Source of the DNA: Aptenodytes patagonicus
Taxonomy: Eukaryota > Chordata > Aves > Sphenisciformes > Spheniscidae
Assembly: GCF_965638725.1 (NCBI RefSeq)
Contig: NC_134970.1
Location: forward strand, 7,856,001-7,920,000
Direction of reading: 5' to 3'
DNA: 64,000 bases
Shown here: positions 12,325-24,000 of the stretch, piece by piece
Layout of the letters: each line of letters opens with the position of its first letter
Position numbering within the stretch: position 1 is the stretch's first letter
Program-made: the position numbers and the translations under genes
Notes under the pieces: generated by a model
Database searches by the model: none
Seen by the model: the letters and a program-made list of their open reading frames with translations, nothing else
Told to the model about the DNA's origin: nothing

Positions 12325-12547
12325 CCATCAGCGCGACACAAAACAGCACATCGAGAACAAAGTTTTGGATCTTCTACATGCTCTAGAAAAAACAAAACAA
12401 GTAGCAGTATTACACCATAAAGCCCACCAGCGAGATACTTCTGACCTGACTGAAGGAAACAATCTTGCTGACGGTGCGGCTAAGGCAGCAGCTTTACAAC
12501 CCTTTGTGGCGGCGTGCTCCCCCCACCCCACCCACCCCCCCGCGTAA
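12325..12547 (+). pseudogene. RNase H C-terminal fragment; reverse transcriptase deleted
   Basis: This frame encodes VAVLHHKAHQ, GNNLAD and AAKAAAL, which match the last third of a gammaretrovirus-type RNase H, including the His and Asp near the active site. It follows the protease almost directly, so essentially the whole reverse transcriptase and the first part of RNase H (over 1.5 kb in family members) are missing. No integrase or env was seen after it. Confidence 0.65.
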
Positions 12548-12649
12548 GCAACGACCACCAGTGGGGGTCGTTGTGGCTGCATCCAGCTTATGCTGGACTT
12601 CGGGAATGGGTGGCAACACAGTGGCCAAGGGCTGCCTGGAGCAGTGACC

Positions 12650-13230
12650 CAAACGACTTGCTGATATGCAAATACGACTGTAAGTCAATCATCTTACTCC
12701 ATAAATAGTGGACAGCCCAGGGCCCGTTGAGCTCTCCTGCACGGCGGGATCTCCCCTTGAGTAAGGACGCCTCTCAAGGTTACTCCTCGAGGTTGAGAGG
12801 TTCCTTGCCGCAACAGATCCTTGGTAAGTGACTCATAGCACGCTAAACTTTGAAATCTTAGCTAAGTGATATAAAGGATCGGTTGCGCATATATAATCCT
12901 TTAGACATAAACCGTTGACCGAGTCTGGGACTACGTTTGCATCCAGCCGCACCCAGACTCCTCTCTGAGAAGGAGTTTAGAAAGCAAGGGGGTCCTTTCT
13001 GAACCTCATGACTCAACGGGAGGGTCTCCCTGGCAGTATTGTCTGACCCTGTCCTCTATGCAGTAAATAATCAAGTGTACCTTGCCATCGAATCTTGTTA
13101 AATCACTGTCACGTTTACCATTGAACTTCATTAACTCACACTTTAACTCACTGTTTTCTATCAATAAAGTGTATTGTTGCTTCTCTCGCTTACCAGTGAA
13201 GTGCACTCTCACGCCATCTGCGACAGGCAC
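12650..13230 (+). mobile_element. LTR-like sequence, family not identified
   Basis: The block has a TATA-like CCATAAATAG at about 12700 and a second AT-rich box (ATATATAATCC) at about 12890. An AATAAA at 13163-13168 is followed by a T-rich stretch. It has the layout of an avian LTR or of two LTR fragments. The borders are not defined, and it does not resemble the LTR at 9729-10195, so it is not that provirus's 3' LTR. Confidence 0.4.
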
Positions 13231-14502
13231 CCAGGTTTAGTAAGAAGAATTTCTGCTCTGGCCCGGGGCTTAGTCAATGTGCAAATACAGTACTTATCCA
13301 GGTATGAAACTGAGGGTATCAGTTGATCCCAGGTGCCACATACACTGCACCTTCTTCCATTGTCTCCTGTCGATGAATTGATTTCCAGTCTCTTCCACCT
13401 CATCGCAGCTTAAATAACTGCACTCTGGCTGAGGGCTGACTGGGGGAACTTCTCAGTGCTTTAACTTTGCTTTGGGCTTGGTAGGAGCACGAGGCTTCAT
13501 CCCTTTGGCTTGGCCCCCAGCAGAAGGTGGGCCAGTGGCAGGTTTCCAAGTGGTTTGGTGGAACTGAGCTTGTACCCCTACCGGAGATTAAAACCCGAAG
13601 AAACAAAAACCCAGAGAAACTGTGTTAGGAAGTAGCAGAAAAAAAAACCCTCAGGGATGACCAATGTTTAAGACACAGGGGTTTGGCATTTTGGAGACCA
13701 GAGCTCCCAACAGACATGCCTCTTCGAATAGAAACATCCTTTAGCTTTTGATCCTGACGGAACTATTACAGACTGCCCCCATCTCTACTTTGCAGTTGCC
13801 TGAAGCATTTGCTTGTCCATGTCCAGTTCGCTTCCATGCTTGCAAATTATGTTTAATCTGCAAAACAGTTAGTACTATAAACTGGCAGCCAAACGCCTCT
13901 TCTCTCAAAGACGTGAAAACTGCAGTTAAAGGTGACACAGGTACCATGACAGGCCTTCTGGTCTGGGTTAGGATTCAAAAAGCAGTGTCTTCTGAACCTC
14001 TGTTTTCCCACTGCTGCCAACAGCTGGAGAAAGGGTCTGGTTTTGATCAGCTGGATGATCAATGCTAACTACCACGATCCAGTACAGGATGTTACACCTC
14101 AGGCTTCAGATTTTGGGCCCAACACAAAGGACTGGATAACCTGCCTCCTGCCATTGGACTGACTGCCGTATGGCACATCCCCTGGCTTCTCAAGCTCTTC
14201 CCCAGCAGTCCTCTCCTGGCCACTCTGCTGTAGGCCGCTACATGGTCTCAGGGAACCACGTTCTGGGTCCACTCTGGCATCTCCCGTCAATGAGGATACA
14301 GAGATGCTCGCCCAGCACACTGTGCTCCTCTCCCCTCTTCTGGTCTCTCTGCATTGTCCTTTCCTCATCTCCAGCCACTGGTTTTGACCTTCAGGCAGAT
14401 CTCCGCTGCTTGTAAAACTCCCCCATCAACAAGATGACCACGTCCTCCTGATCCTTCTCAGTGTTGGGAACTTTGGTCTGGAAGCCAAAACAGAAAACAC
14501 AG
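13231..14502. other. Intergenic DNA, no gene recognised
   Basis: Both strands were read. Short open frames on the minus strand (for example 14099-14368) carry no family motif and no paired splice sites. It could be decayed retroelement DNA. Confidence 0.45.
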
Positions 14503-14556
14503 GAGGAAACAGGAGGAGGAGGAGGAGTTGGAGGCAACAGGAGGCATCAGGAGGCT
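14503..14556 (+). repeat. Purine-rich minisatellite, left part
   Basis: Runs of AGGAGG with units such as CAACAGGAGGCATCAGGAGG. The same unit type resumes at 15826, after the CR1 element, so this is the left end of one array split by the CR1. Confidence 0.7.
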
Positions 14557-15815
14557 TCACCAAGGGCAAGTCTTGCCTGACCAACCTAGTGGCCTTCTAT
14601 GATGGACTGACTACATCCGTGGACGAGGGAAGAGCTACTGATGTCATCTATGTGGACTTCCGTAAGGCTTTTCACATGGTCCCCCACAACATCCTTCTCT
14701 CTAAATCGGAGAGATATGGATTTGATGGATGGACTATTCGGTGGATAAGGAATTGGCTGGATGGTCGCATCCAGAGGGTAGTGGTCAACGGCTCGATGTC
14801 CGGATGGAGATCAGTGGGACGAGTGGCGTCCCTCAGGAGCCCATATTGGGACCAGTACTGTTTAATGTCTTCGTCAATGACATAGACAGCGGGATCGAGT
14901 GCACCTTCAGCAAATTTGCAGATGACACCAAGCTGAGTGGCGCAGTTGACACACCTGAGGGATGGGATGCCATTCAGAGGGACCTGGACAAGCTTGAGAA
15001 GTGGGTCCTCGTGAACCTCATGAGGTTCAACAAGACTAAGTGGAAGGTCCTGCACCTGGGTCGGGGCAACCGCCAGTATCAATACAGGCTGGGGGATGAA
15101 GGGATGGAGAGCAGCCCTGCCGAGAAGGACTTGGGGGTACTGGTGGATGAAAAGCTGGACATGAGCCAGCAATGTGCACTCGCAGCCCAGAAAGCCAACC
15201 GTATCCTGGGCTGCATAAAAAAATAAGCGTGGCCAGCAGGTGGAGGGAAATAATTCTGCCCCTCTACTCCGCTCTGGTGAGACCCCACCTGGAGTACGGC
15301 ATCCAGCTCTGGAGTCCTCAGCACAAGAAAGACAGTGACCTGCTGGAGCGGGTCCAGAGGAGGCCACAAAAATGATCAGAGGGATGGAACACCTCTGCTG
15401 TGAGGACAGACTGAGAGAGTTGGGGTTGTTCAGCCTGGAGAAGAGACGGCTCCAGGGAGACCTTATTGCGGCCTTTCAGTACTTAAAGGGGGCTTATAAG
15501 AAAGATGGGGACAGACTTTTTAACAGGGCCTGTAGCGACAGGACAAGGGGGAATGGCTTTAAACTAAAAGAGGGTAGATTCAGACTAGATATAAGGAAGA
15601 AATTTTTTGCCACGAGGGTGGTGAAACACTGGCACAGGTTTCCCAGAGAGGCTGTAGATGCCCCATCCCTGGAGACATTCAAGGTCAGGTTCAACGGGGC
15701 TTTGAGCAACCTGATCTAGCTGAAGATGTCCCTGCTCATTGCAGGGCGGTTGGACTAGATGACCTTTAAAGGTCCCTTCCAACCCAAACCACTCTGTGAT
15801 TCTATGATTCTATGA
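14557..15815 (+). mobile_element. CR1 LINE, 5'-truncated, ORF2 3' half
   Basis: The segment encodes the reverse transcriptase C-terminal half of a CR1 retrotransposon: [13 protein letters not shown], then the catalytic FADD at 14915-14926 inside [11 protein letters not shown], then the thumb and C-terminal region with [44 protein letters not shown] and FPREAVDAPSLETFKVRF. The 3' end carries the CR1 hallmark GATTCTATGATTCTATGA at 15798-15815. The frame changes at least three times (frames starting 14589, 14729, 15172 and 15372), so the copy is dead, but the protein is still easy to read, which suggests a moderately young insertion. Confidence 0.95.
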
Positions 15816-16205
15816 AACAAGAGGAGGAGGAGGAAGAGAAAGAGGAGAAGGCCCCAGGAGGAAGACGAGGAGGAGGAGGAATAGGAGGCATAAGAGGGGG
15901 AGGCAGAGGAGGAGGAAGAAGAGGAAGAGAAAAAGGCAACAGGAAGCATCAGGAGGCAACAGGAGAAAGAGGCAAAAGGAGTCAGCTGGAAGAAACGGGA
16001 GGAGGAGGAGAAGGTGGAGGCAGTGGAAGAGGAGACAGAGGACGAGAAAGAGGAGGAAGAAGAGGAAGAAAGGGAGGCAACAGCAGGCAACAAGAGGCAA
16101 GAGGAGGAGGAGACAAAAGGAGGTAAAAGGAGGCAACAGCAGGAGGAGGCAACAGGAGACAAGAGGAGGAGGAGGAGGAGGAGGAGGAGGAGGAGGAGGA
16201 GAAGG
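15816..16205 (+). repeat. Purine-rich (GGA)n minisatellite, right part
   Basis: Almost pure A/G sequence built of GAGGAG, GGAAGA and CAACAGGAGG units, ending in an uninterrupted (GGA)n run at about 16166-16202. Long charged open frames on both strands are products of the repeat, not genes. Confidence 0.9.
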
Positions 16206-16234
16206 TAACAGGAGGCCAGAGGAGGCAATAGGGG

Positions 16235-16437
16235 GTTCCTAGAAAGGCTGTCCAGTTCTGCAGCCCTTGGGGTGTTCCTGTCATGGGCTTCACCATCTAA
16301 CACCAAGGCTAGGCTCTTTGGTCCCCCGGGTGCTGCATGTTGCAACAGTGTGGTTTTCCCTCCCGCTGTTGCTGGCATGGACCTCATAACCGGGGGTATA
16401 GCGCCTTCTCCATTAAGGACATCCCGGGCAGCCAGTC
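16235..16437. repeat. Dispersed repeat, copy A
   Basis: Closely matches 25936-26126 in the same orientation. The shared core runs from TTCTGCAGCCCTTGGGGTGT to TTAAGGACATCCCGGGCAGC, with one 10-bp indel and few substitutions. Outside the core the two loci differ. It may be part of a retroelement; the family is not identified. Confidence 0.85.
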
Positions 16438-17800
16438 TTGCTGTCCACTCGGAAAGCCCGTCCGGAGCATTCCAGGGATGGGAGGGGTTAGAACCCTGTG
16501 TTCCTGGCAGCTGTCTAACAGCATGTAGTACTGGGAGGGGGTCAGGCTAGCAGGAGCATTCCCTGGGGGTTTTTGGAGGATCCCAAGGGGTTGCTGAGAG
16601 ATGGGGCTGGTGAGTGGGCATCCCAGGATGCTATTGAAGTTCTCATGCGAGGTTAGCAGGGTTGCTGGGTCATTCCAGAGAAGCCACTGGGGTCTCTAGG
16701 TCAGCCCAGAGGAGCTGTTGTGGTGTCTTGTGCATCTTGTGGAGGAGGAGGGGGCACTGTGGCCCTTGGCAGTTGCCCACAGGTCACCTTGGGAGACAGA
16801 GCCCCTCCATGTCGGTGTGGAGCCTGAGGGGCCCAGCCCCAGGCAGGATACTGCCGTCTCTGCCCGCTCCCAGAGGAACCCCCCTTCCAGCGTTGGACAA
16901 GGGAAGCCCGTTCCTACCCACAGGATCACACCCAAAGACCACCCTGTCCCACGAGTGCAAGAGCCGCCCAGCCTGCCGCAAGCCCCCCAGGCGCCCTTTG
17001 ATGCCAAGGCCCCGGCTGCCCATCAATGGCACCGGCAGCTCTGCTGCCTGGACGGCCCACTGCACTGGGGCGGGGGCCAGGGGTCCGGGCAGGCCTGGGC
17101 TGCCCATGAGGAAACGGGCATCTTGTGCTCCCCTGCAAAAGCGGGTGGCATGGCTGGGAAGCTGCAGAGCCCCGCACTGCCCCAGCACAGCTTGGCCCTG
17201 CGCCAGCGTGGGGCACCCACTGGCCAGTGAGGTGGGACATGTGGGGCTGCGCTCCATATGCCCTGTGTCCCCATCCTGCCATGCTGGGACCCTGCTATGG
17301 GCCGTGCCGCCCAGTGCCCGCAGCGCAGCCTATGCCCCTGTGCAGGGACCTTCCTGGACCCTGCAGGCCACTGTAAGACAAGGAAGGGGCACACTTCCAT
17401 TTCAAACTAGGGAAGTCAAGGCAGAATCAGCACGGGTGAGAAAAAAATGGTCTTTGTTAACCAGACGTACCCCTGGGCCCCTGACAGCACGTCTGGGCTA
17501 CTGGGTTTTTCTTCCTGGCGTACGAAACAGTTGCAAGAGGAGAAACACTGACGGAAGCAGCTGTCCCATGGGGCGGGAGCAAAGCCCCCTTTCCAGCACC
17601 CTTTCTTGTTTCCCGGGTATGCCCAGGAGAGCTGGAACCCTGCCCGGCAGGCCAGGCCAGGCCAGGCAGCTGCCCGGCACGGGAGCGTGGCAGGGTTCGG
17701 GAGCCCACAGGCATGGGGTTCCGCCGCCTGGAAGGGCGGCAGCCGTCTTGCCCCAGGGGAGCCCACAGGGTCTCCCCGCCCTACTCAGCCCTGGGGAGCC
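16438..17800. other. GC-rich intergenic DNA upstream of the SUN gene
   Basis: A frame of 442 codons is open on the plus strand (16662-17990), with long frames on the other strand as well. Its composition follows GC content and it has no domain motif, so it is not called a gene. No RNA gene was seen. Confidence 0.5.
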
Positions 17801-17814
17801 CCAATGTGATGTCA
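17801..17814 (+). promoter_or_regulatory. CCAAT box and CRE-like site upstream of the SUN gene
   Basis: CCAAT is directly followed by TGATGTCA (17807-17814), one base from the CREB/CREM palindrome TGACGTCA, about 220 bp before the predicted ATG at 18030. CREM-type sites are common in germ-cell promoters. That this site drives the SUN gene is inference. Confidence 0.35.
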
Positions 17815-18029
17815 GAGCCGCCGCTGTGAGGTCAGAGCTGGCTGCCTGCACAGCCCTGTGGCGCGTGGGGAAGGAGCCCACAGCTGCTGTGTGGCTGTTG
17901 CCCTGGGCAGGCGCGCTCCTGCTGGGGGGGGCGGCGTGGGGCTGCTGCCGGAGCTGTTTTTGCCTGGGCAGGCCACACTGCTGCGGCTGAGGGGGAAGAG
18001 CTGAGCGGGGAGCCTGTCTTTGCCCAGAG

Positions 18030-21000
18030 ATGGCGAGGAGAAAGGGCCCCCAGAGAAGATGCCAAGGGGCCTCCAAAGGCTCCTTGGGGAACAAGGCTAA
18101 CCAACAGCCAGCAGGGGAGGCAGCGGGGCCGAGCCGCTGCCAGACGAGTAGGTACGAAACGGGCTGCTCCTGCCCAGGGCGTCACGTTGGGGTGGTAGCA
18201 CGGACGTGGTGTAACACGGTCAGTGGGGTGCGCAGCAGCATGGGGAAGCCAACAGAGGTTTGCTGAAGAAGAGCCCCGTGGCTTGCGAAGCCCCCCTTCT
18301 GTGGGGATGGGTCTCGGCTGAAAGCCTGGCTCGCTCTCCCGGCCAAAAGCCAGTGTGCAGCAGGGCCTTTTGGGGAGGCGGTAGCCTCGTGCTGCAGGGG
18401 TCGGAGCCCAGCCCTGCTGCACGGGGAGATTTTGCTGTGCGGGGAGTCCAAGCCCCTGGGACCTGGGACTGGCCCCCTTGGGACGTTGAGGCACAGTCCT
18501 GCCTGGCTGAGGGGGGCAGCTGAGCGGGGAGAAGAGGGGTCGGGAGACCATCAGCGCCCAGGGAAGAGGTGGGGGGCTGCGGTGGGGGACAGCAGCCTGT
18601 GCCCCCTCCCCGAACGGCCACTGAGAGGTGCCTGCCGAGGGGCAGGATGGCGCCAGGGGCCAGGGAGCAGGGAGGGACAGGGTGAGAATTGGGCTGTGCT
18701 GCCGGGTGGGCTTCCCGAGGCAGGGGACCGCTGCTGCCAGCTCGCTTCCTCTTCTCCCACTGTGGGCCTGTAAAGCAAAGGATGGGGAAAGGCGGGGGGA
18801 ACCCCTGGAAGCAGCCCAGCTGTGCTGCCCTCTCTCGCTGCTGCTGGAACGGCCCATCCTCTGGCAAGGGCCTCCGCTCAGGCTACCTCTGCCCACCTCG
18901 GCTCCTGCAGCGTGGGGACAGTGGGCAACCGGCATTTGTCTTTTTCCTCCCACAGGAACCTCTGCATGGAGGTGGAGCTGGTGGAACTGTCTTCGATGTC
19001 AACCGCCGGCTCAGCCTCTCAAGGGCCTGCCAAGTGGCGTGACGAGGCCACAGAAATTGCAAGTAAGTTCAGCACTGCTGCTTGCTGTGAAGTCCTCTGG
19101 GGTGAACTTGGAGAGCTGCGCTGTGCCAGAGCTCTGGCCAAATGTCACAAGTGGCAGGAGAAGTGCAGGCTGCCCTGCTCTTTGGCCCAGGGAGGGAGAG
19201 TGTGTAGGACTCGGTGCCCGCCTCCCCACAGGGAGCTGAAACATGTGTGGCTGGGCATCCTGGAGAAGAGACCTCAAGAGACGGGCCTAACTTTTCTCTC
19301 GTTTCTTTGCCCAGGGACAGTCTTCAGCCTTACTTGCCATCTGGCAGGTGCCCTTGTCTCTCTGTGGAGACATCTGCTGAGCACGTGCATCTTCGCCGTG
19401 TACGTACTACTTGTTTCTGCTGTGGACAGGGGGGAGAAAGGGGATGTGTGAGGGCCGGTGCAAGCAAAGGGGAGAGCAGAGGGTGTTCCCCAGCCAGCAG
19501 CAGGGGGCTCCCACTCGGGCACCAAAGCTCGGGCGCTGCTCGTGCTGTGGCCATTCTCAGGGAGAGCCAAGAGCAAAGCCCCTCGGAAGTCTCACTCCCA
19601 CGCATTTGCCGGAGCCCCAGACTTTGGCTGCGGTAGGACAAACTGCCACGTAGCCAGACGCTCGGGTGCAGAGCCAAGCCTCCGCAGGGGAAGGGTTTCC
19701 CCCGGCTCTGGCAAGGGAGAGTCTGGAGGTGCAGGTCTGGGAGGGCTCTGGGAGGAAAGCCAGACAAGGCTCCTGCGCTTCCCAGCTGTGCGGAAAAACA
19801 CCCCCAAGAGAGACCTGTGTGATGGCAAGTGAGAACAGGCCTGCTTTCTCAGCCAAAGAGAGAGCAAGGTCCACACCAGAAAGACTGCTGAAAAGCAGTC
19901 TTCATTTGCTCGACCTCTTGACTTCCCTGGATAGTTTTCATTCCCTTTTGGAAGGTGCTCCTGGAGCCCTTCCTTTGGGGAAGATCTGCCGGCAGTGTTG
20001 AATGGCGTGGACAGAAATCGTGTTCCTCCTGTGTGCTGCTCTGTCAGCTCTCTGTCAGCAGCAGGCTTCCAAAACGGTGGCTTTCTGGCCTGAAAAGGGA
20101 AATCCACCCGTGAAAGGGTTTGCCCACGACTTGGTTCGTTGACAGCCACAGGACTCCCTCTTTTTCAGGCAAAAGATGGCCCTCCAGAAGAAGAGGTTCT
20201 TGAAAGTCGTCTTCTTGTTGCTCCCAGTGGCTCTTGGTGAGTTTTCGTGAGCAAACATCTGAGGGCGACAGCCTGGCTGTGCTGGATGCCAGCTTTCAGC
20301 TGGCCAGCTTTCCTTTTGGGCCAGTATGTGCGGAAACTCCCGTGGCCCAAGTGCTTCCCGAGTATGTCCTTGAGTGGGACTGGCTTTCGGACTAGCAGTA
20401 AGACTGGTAGTCTCCCAGCCATGCTGCTGCTCTGGCCACTGGACCAAATGGCTTGCGTAGTCTGCAAGTCTGCGAGCGAAGGGCGTAGGTATTTCCAAGC
20501 CTGAACTGGGGATTCCCAGGGGGGAGGGGCCGTGCAGGGGGACCGATGGAGAGGTACCTCTCCTAGCCCATGCAGCCTGGTCTCGGTGCTCACTGAAGCA
20601 GTGAGGGGAAATGGGGAATAGCTCTGGGGCAGCGAGCACACCTGAAGATCACGGCTGCGCAGTCCCCTCAAGCCGGGGCTGATGGCTCCCAGTCGGAGGC
20701 GCGTCCTCTCTCTGCGCCCCCACGTTCCCCACCTCCTCAGCTAACCTGCTGCCCCACCCCCAAGGCAACAGGGAGGAGACAACGCGACTGCAGGGATCGC
20801 TAGCAACCCCAGTAAAATAACTGTCTCTTGGTGATGTGAATTGCAGCTGGTGTTTACTGCGGGACCTCGCTGCCAGCGTGGACAATGCCGGCAAAGGGAC
20901 TGAGAGAGGTCGGTGACTCTTGTGGGACAGGCACCTCCGGCAACGGAGCGTGGCTGACAGTGGCTGGATAAATCACGGGCTCTTCTGCTTCCACGCAGGG

Positions 21001-24000
21001 TGACCCAAAGAAGCAGCAGCTTTTGCCGTCTCTTCCTAGGGAACCCTCTCCTGGGAAGCCCCGGCGGCTCTGGTAGCGGATGCTCTAACGGAGCGTTTTT
21101 CCCTTTCAGGAGCTGACAAGGGTGTCCGCAGCAGACCTCAGGACCCTGCGGTAAGAGATGTTTCCTGAGCTGGAATTGGTTCGGTGCAGAAGCCTCAGCC
21201 GACCTCGTGCTACCTGCACTCGTTTTCCTAACAGCCAGGGCTCCCGTACTTCCCTCCTGCCTTTGCCTTTTGCTCAACCTGGTGCGGAAGGGAAGCACTC
21301 GCAAAGCAGGGAAAGCACATGTGTCTCTCCTCCTTGCTGAGCTCAGGTGCTCCCCAGAGGGGATGGGCCGCTCTCTGACAAGATCTGCTTTCCTGTTCCT
21401 GCAGGCACTCGAGCGCTTTGTTGGCGGAGCAAACCCAAAAGATGCAGCTTCTGCTGGAGGAGGTGGCTCAACTGAGGGCGGAGCTCAGCAGTGTGAAGGT
21501 GATCCTGCATTTTGGGGAAGGAGGCTTGGCTGGGCAGAACCCCCGAGAAAGCACTCCTTGGGGTTGTTGGTGGGGCCGGACTGCTGACCGCCGCAACCCA
21601 GCCTTTGCCCCAGGGGCTTGCTGGCTCAGCTTCTGCGCTGCACAGGCCCTCCTCCAGCCCCAGTTTAACCGAGCTGCTTCAGGCAGCGGAGGACTCCCAA
21701 CAGACTTCCCTTGGCATGCCGACACCTCTGGCTGCTCTGGCCAGGCCCCTGAGGCAGTGGTGAGACCCAGGCACGCTCACGGCGCCAGCCATCGCTGGCA
21801 GGGCCTGAGCCCATCTCCCAGCTGACCTGGAGAGCGTGGAAGGTGGGGAGGAGGGTGTGGGGACCCTCGTCAACCCACCTCGGGGACATGGTCGTGGCCG
21901 TGGACACAGATACGGTTCCTCAGTCCTCGCGGCTCACGTCAGCAGCAGAGAGTCTTGCAGCTCTGTGGACTTGAGACTGGGCTTGCCTTGCATTTCTGAC
22001 ACTGACCCTTTGCCTCTGCGGACGCTAGTAGCCATGCCGAACTGCCCGCTGATGTGATCCTTTTCTGTGTTTGTTTATGGCATGCCCAGGAAGTTCAGAA
22101 AGTGAACCAGGCGGCGTCCGAGATGGCTTCGGAAGTCTACGTCCAGATGTCTGACTGGGCCCTGAAAAGCTCTGGTATGGACACAAGCAGCCCAGTCTCC
22201 TTGGCCTGCGCTTGTCTGTAGCACTCCCCAAAGGAGCCTGCGCTCCAGGCGCTGCTCTCCAAAGTGGGGGAGCTTAAACGCTTCATGGGGTCCAAGAGCA
22301 AGGCTGTGGCAGAGTGGCGCTCTCAGACTCCCTCCCAGTCCTGCCCTTGGCCTTCGCAGGGCTGCCTCTGGCACTGCCCCCGCACGTGTTCCTGTGCTGA
22401 TGGAGGGGCTCTCTTCCTCTCCACTGCATTTGAAAAGGGAATGGCTGGGCCGTCCTTTGCTGCCCATGCAGCAAGCCCTCAGCTTCGGTCTGCTGTCATT
22501 CACATGGGTGCCTGCTGTCTCCGAGAACCCTCAGACCTTCTCCTCGTGGCACTGTGAGAGAAGCAGCCACCAGGCACGTGGCTGCCATCATTCCCCTGAA
22601 CAGCTGGGCACCCCCACCAGCGTGGTGATGAGGACAGGACTGACAGACGTGGAGCTGGCCCGCAACATCAGAAATAGTGTCTGAGCACCAAGTCCTCCTA
22701 GTCTGTGGCCTCTTGCAGTCACGTGCTCTCCCTTCCTTACAGGTGCCACCATCGACGTGCAGAGAACTTCCGAGACCTACAGCTGCAAAGAGAATTGGGG
22801 CTGCAGGGTTTTATGGTTCTTTCGCACTGCCAACCCTCCTGATACTATTTTGCAGGTATCGTAGCAGAAATCATCGGTGCCGGTTTCCTTCCTTCCTTCC
22901 TGTGAAGTTAGGGGCCGACCTCAGGGGCTCTCCCCTCAGTCCAGTGGTACTGCTCAAGCCCACAGTGTTGATCAGGTTCCTGAAACCAAAGCTCTAACAC
23001 AGGGCTGGGCTTGCTAGAAATCAGTGGTTCCCCTCAGGAGGGGAACGGAGCTGAGCTGAGCCGAGCCGCTGCATCTTGCCCACAGTCCTCTGCCACAGCT
23101 GGGTGAAAGACTTTCTCCCTGGTGACCCCGTTTCTGCGCTCATCCCTAACAGCACCTTTTTGGGGGTGGGAGGCGGGAGCCGGGGGTGTGCCCTGCAGAG
23201 CCACTGGGCAGAGACGTGTTTCTGCTAGGCCCCTGACTAGGATGGTTTCATAACCGCTATTCTCCTCTGCTCCGTAATACTGAGAGCCCCCTTTGTCAGG
23301 CAGGGAAGAAGGCCTCCTGCTTCTGTCCATTTCCTCACAGGCGCCTCATTTTCGAGGCACCACAGACACACCGGCGCCTACGCTTCAAGCTGCATGGGCA
23401 GTTGTGTTGGCCCCAACACTCCCTCACACTTCATTGCTCTCGCGTTCTGGTTGCAGCCGGATGTTTCCCCAGGAAACTGCTGGCCTTTACAAGGGCATCA
23501 GGGCCAGGTGGTCATCAGGTTGCCAGCACAAGTCCATCTCACTGCCGTCACTGTGCAGCACATTGCCAAAGAAGTCTCTCCATCTGGGACCGTCATCAGC
23601 GCCCCCAGAGACGTCGCTGTCTTTGTAAGTCTCTGCTGGGCGCTTCTGGCGGGGATCTGGCCCGGGGGGAAAGCCGTGACAGGGTCTTGCTCGCTTTTGT
23701 GCATCCTCTGAGGTTTGTGCCCTGCTCTCTCCTGAGCACTGCGGTGCGCTAGCAGGGTACTTGAAGGGCTCTAGAGGTTTCATCCCTCTTAAGGCTTGTT
23801 CTGGCCAAGCACCTCAGGGTTCTTGACCAAAACTCAAGGCGGAGACTCAGCTCCACCGTAACCAGTGCTAGACTGCTGCTAGAGCCCCAGGAGAGGGTGG
23901 GTAGATAACAGGGCTGATGCAGCGCGTACGTTGCCTCTTTGTCGGGACGAGTCTGAGCTGCTCTCCTTGTGCTTTGCCCCTGAGGGAGTAGACGCGGACG

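Noticed and set aside
15755-16387. Ser/Leu-rich minus-strand frame of 210 codons
   Set aside because: Translation of the (GGA)n array and CR1 tail.
16662-17990. 442-codon open frame on the plus strand
   Set aside because: No domain motif, GC-driven composition, long frames on the opposite strand as well, and it overlaps the promoter area of the SUN gene.
17832-18953. 373-codon minus-strand frame
   Set aside because: Shadow of GC-rich DNA around SUN exon 1; no motif and no splice support.
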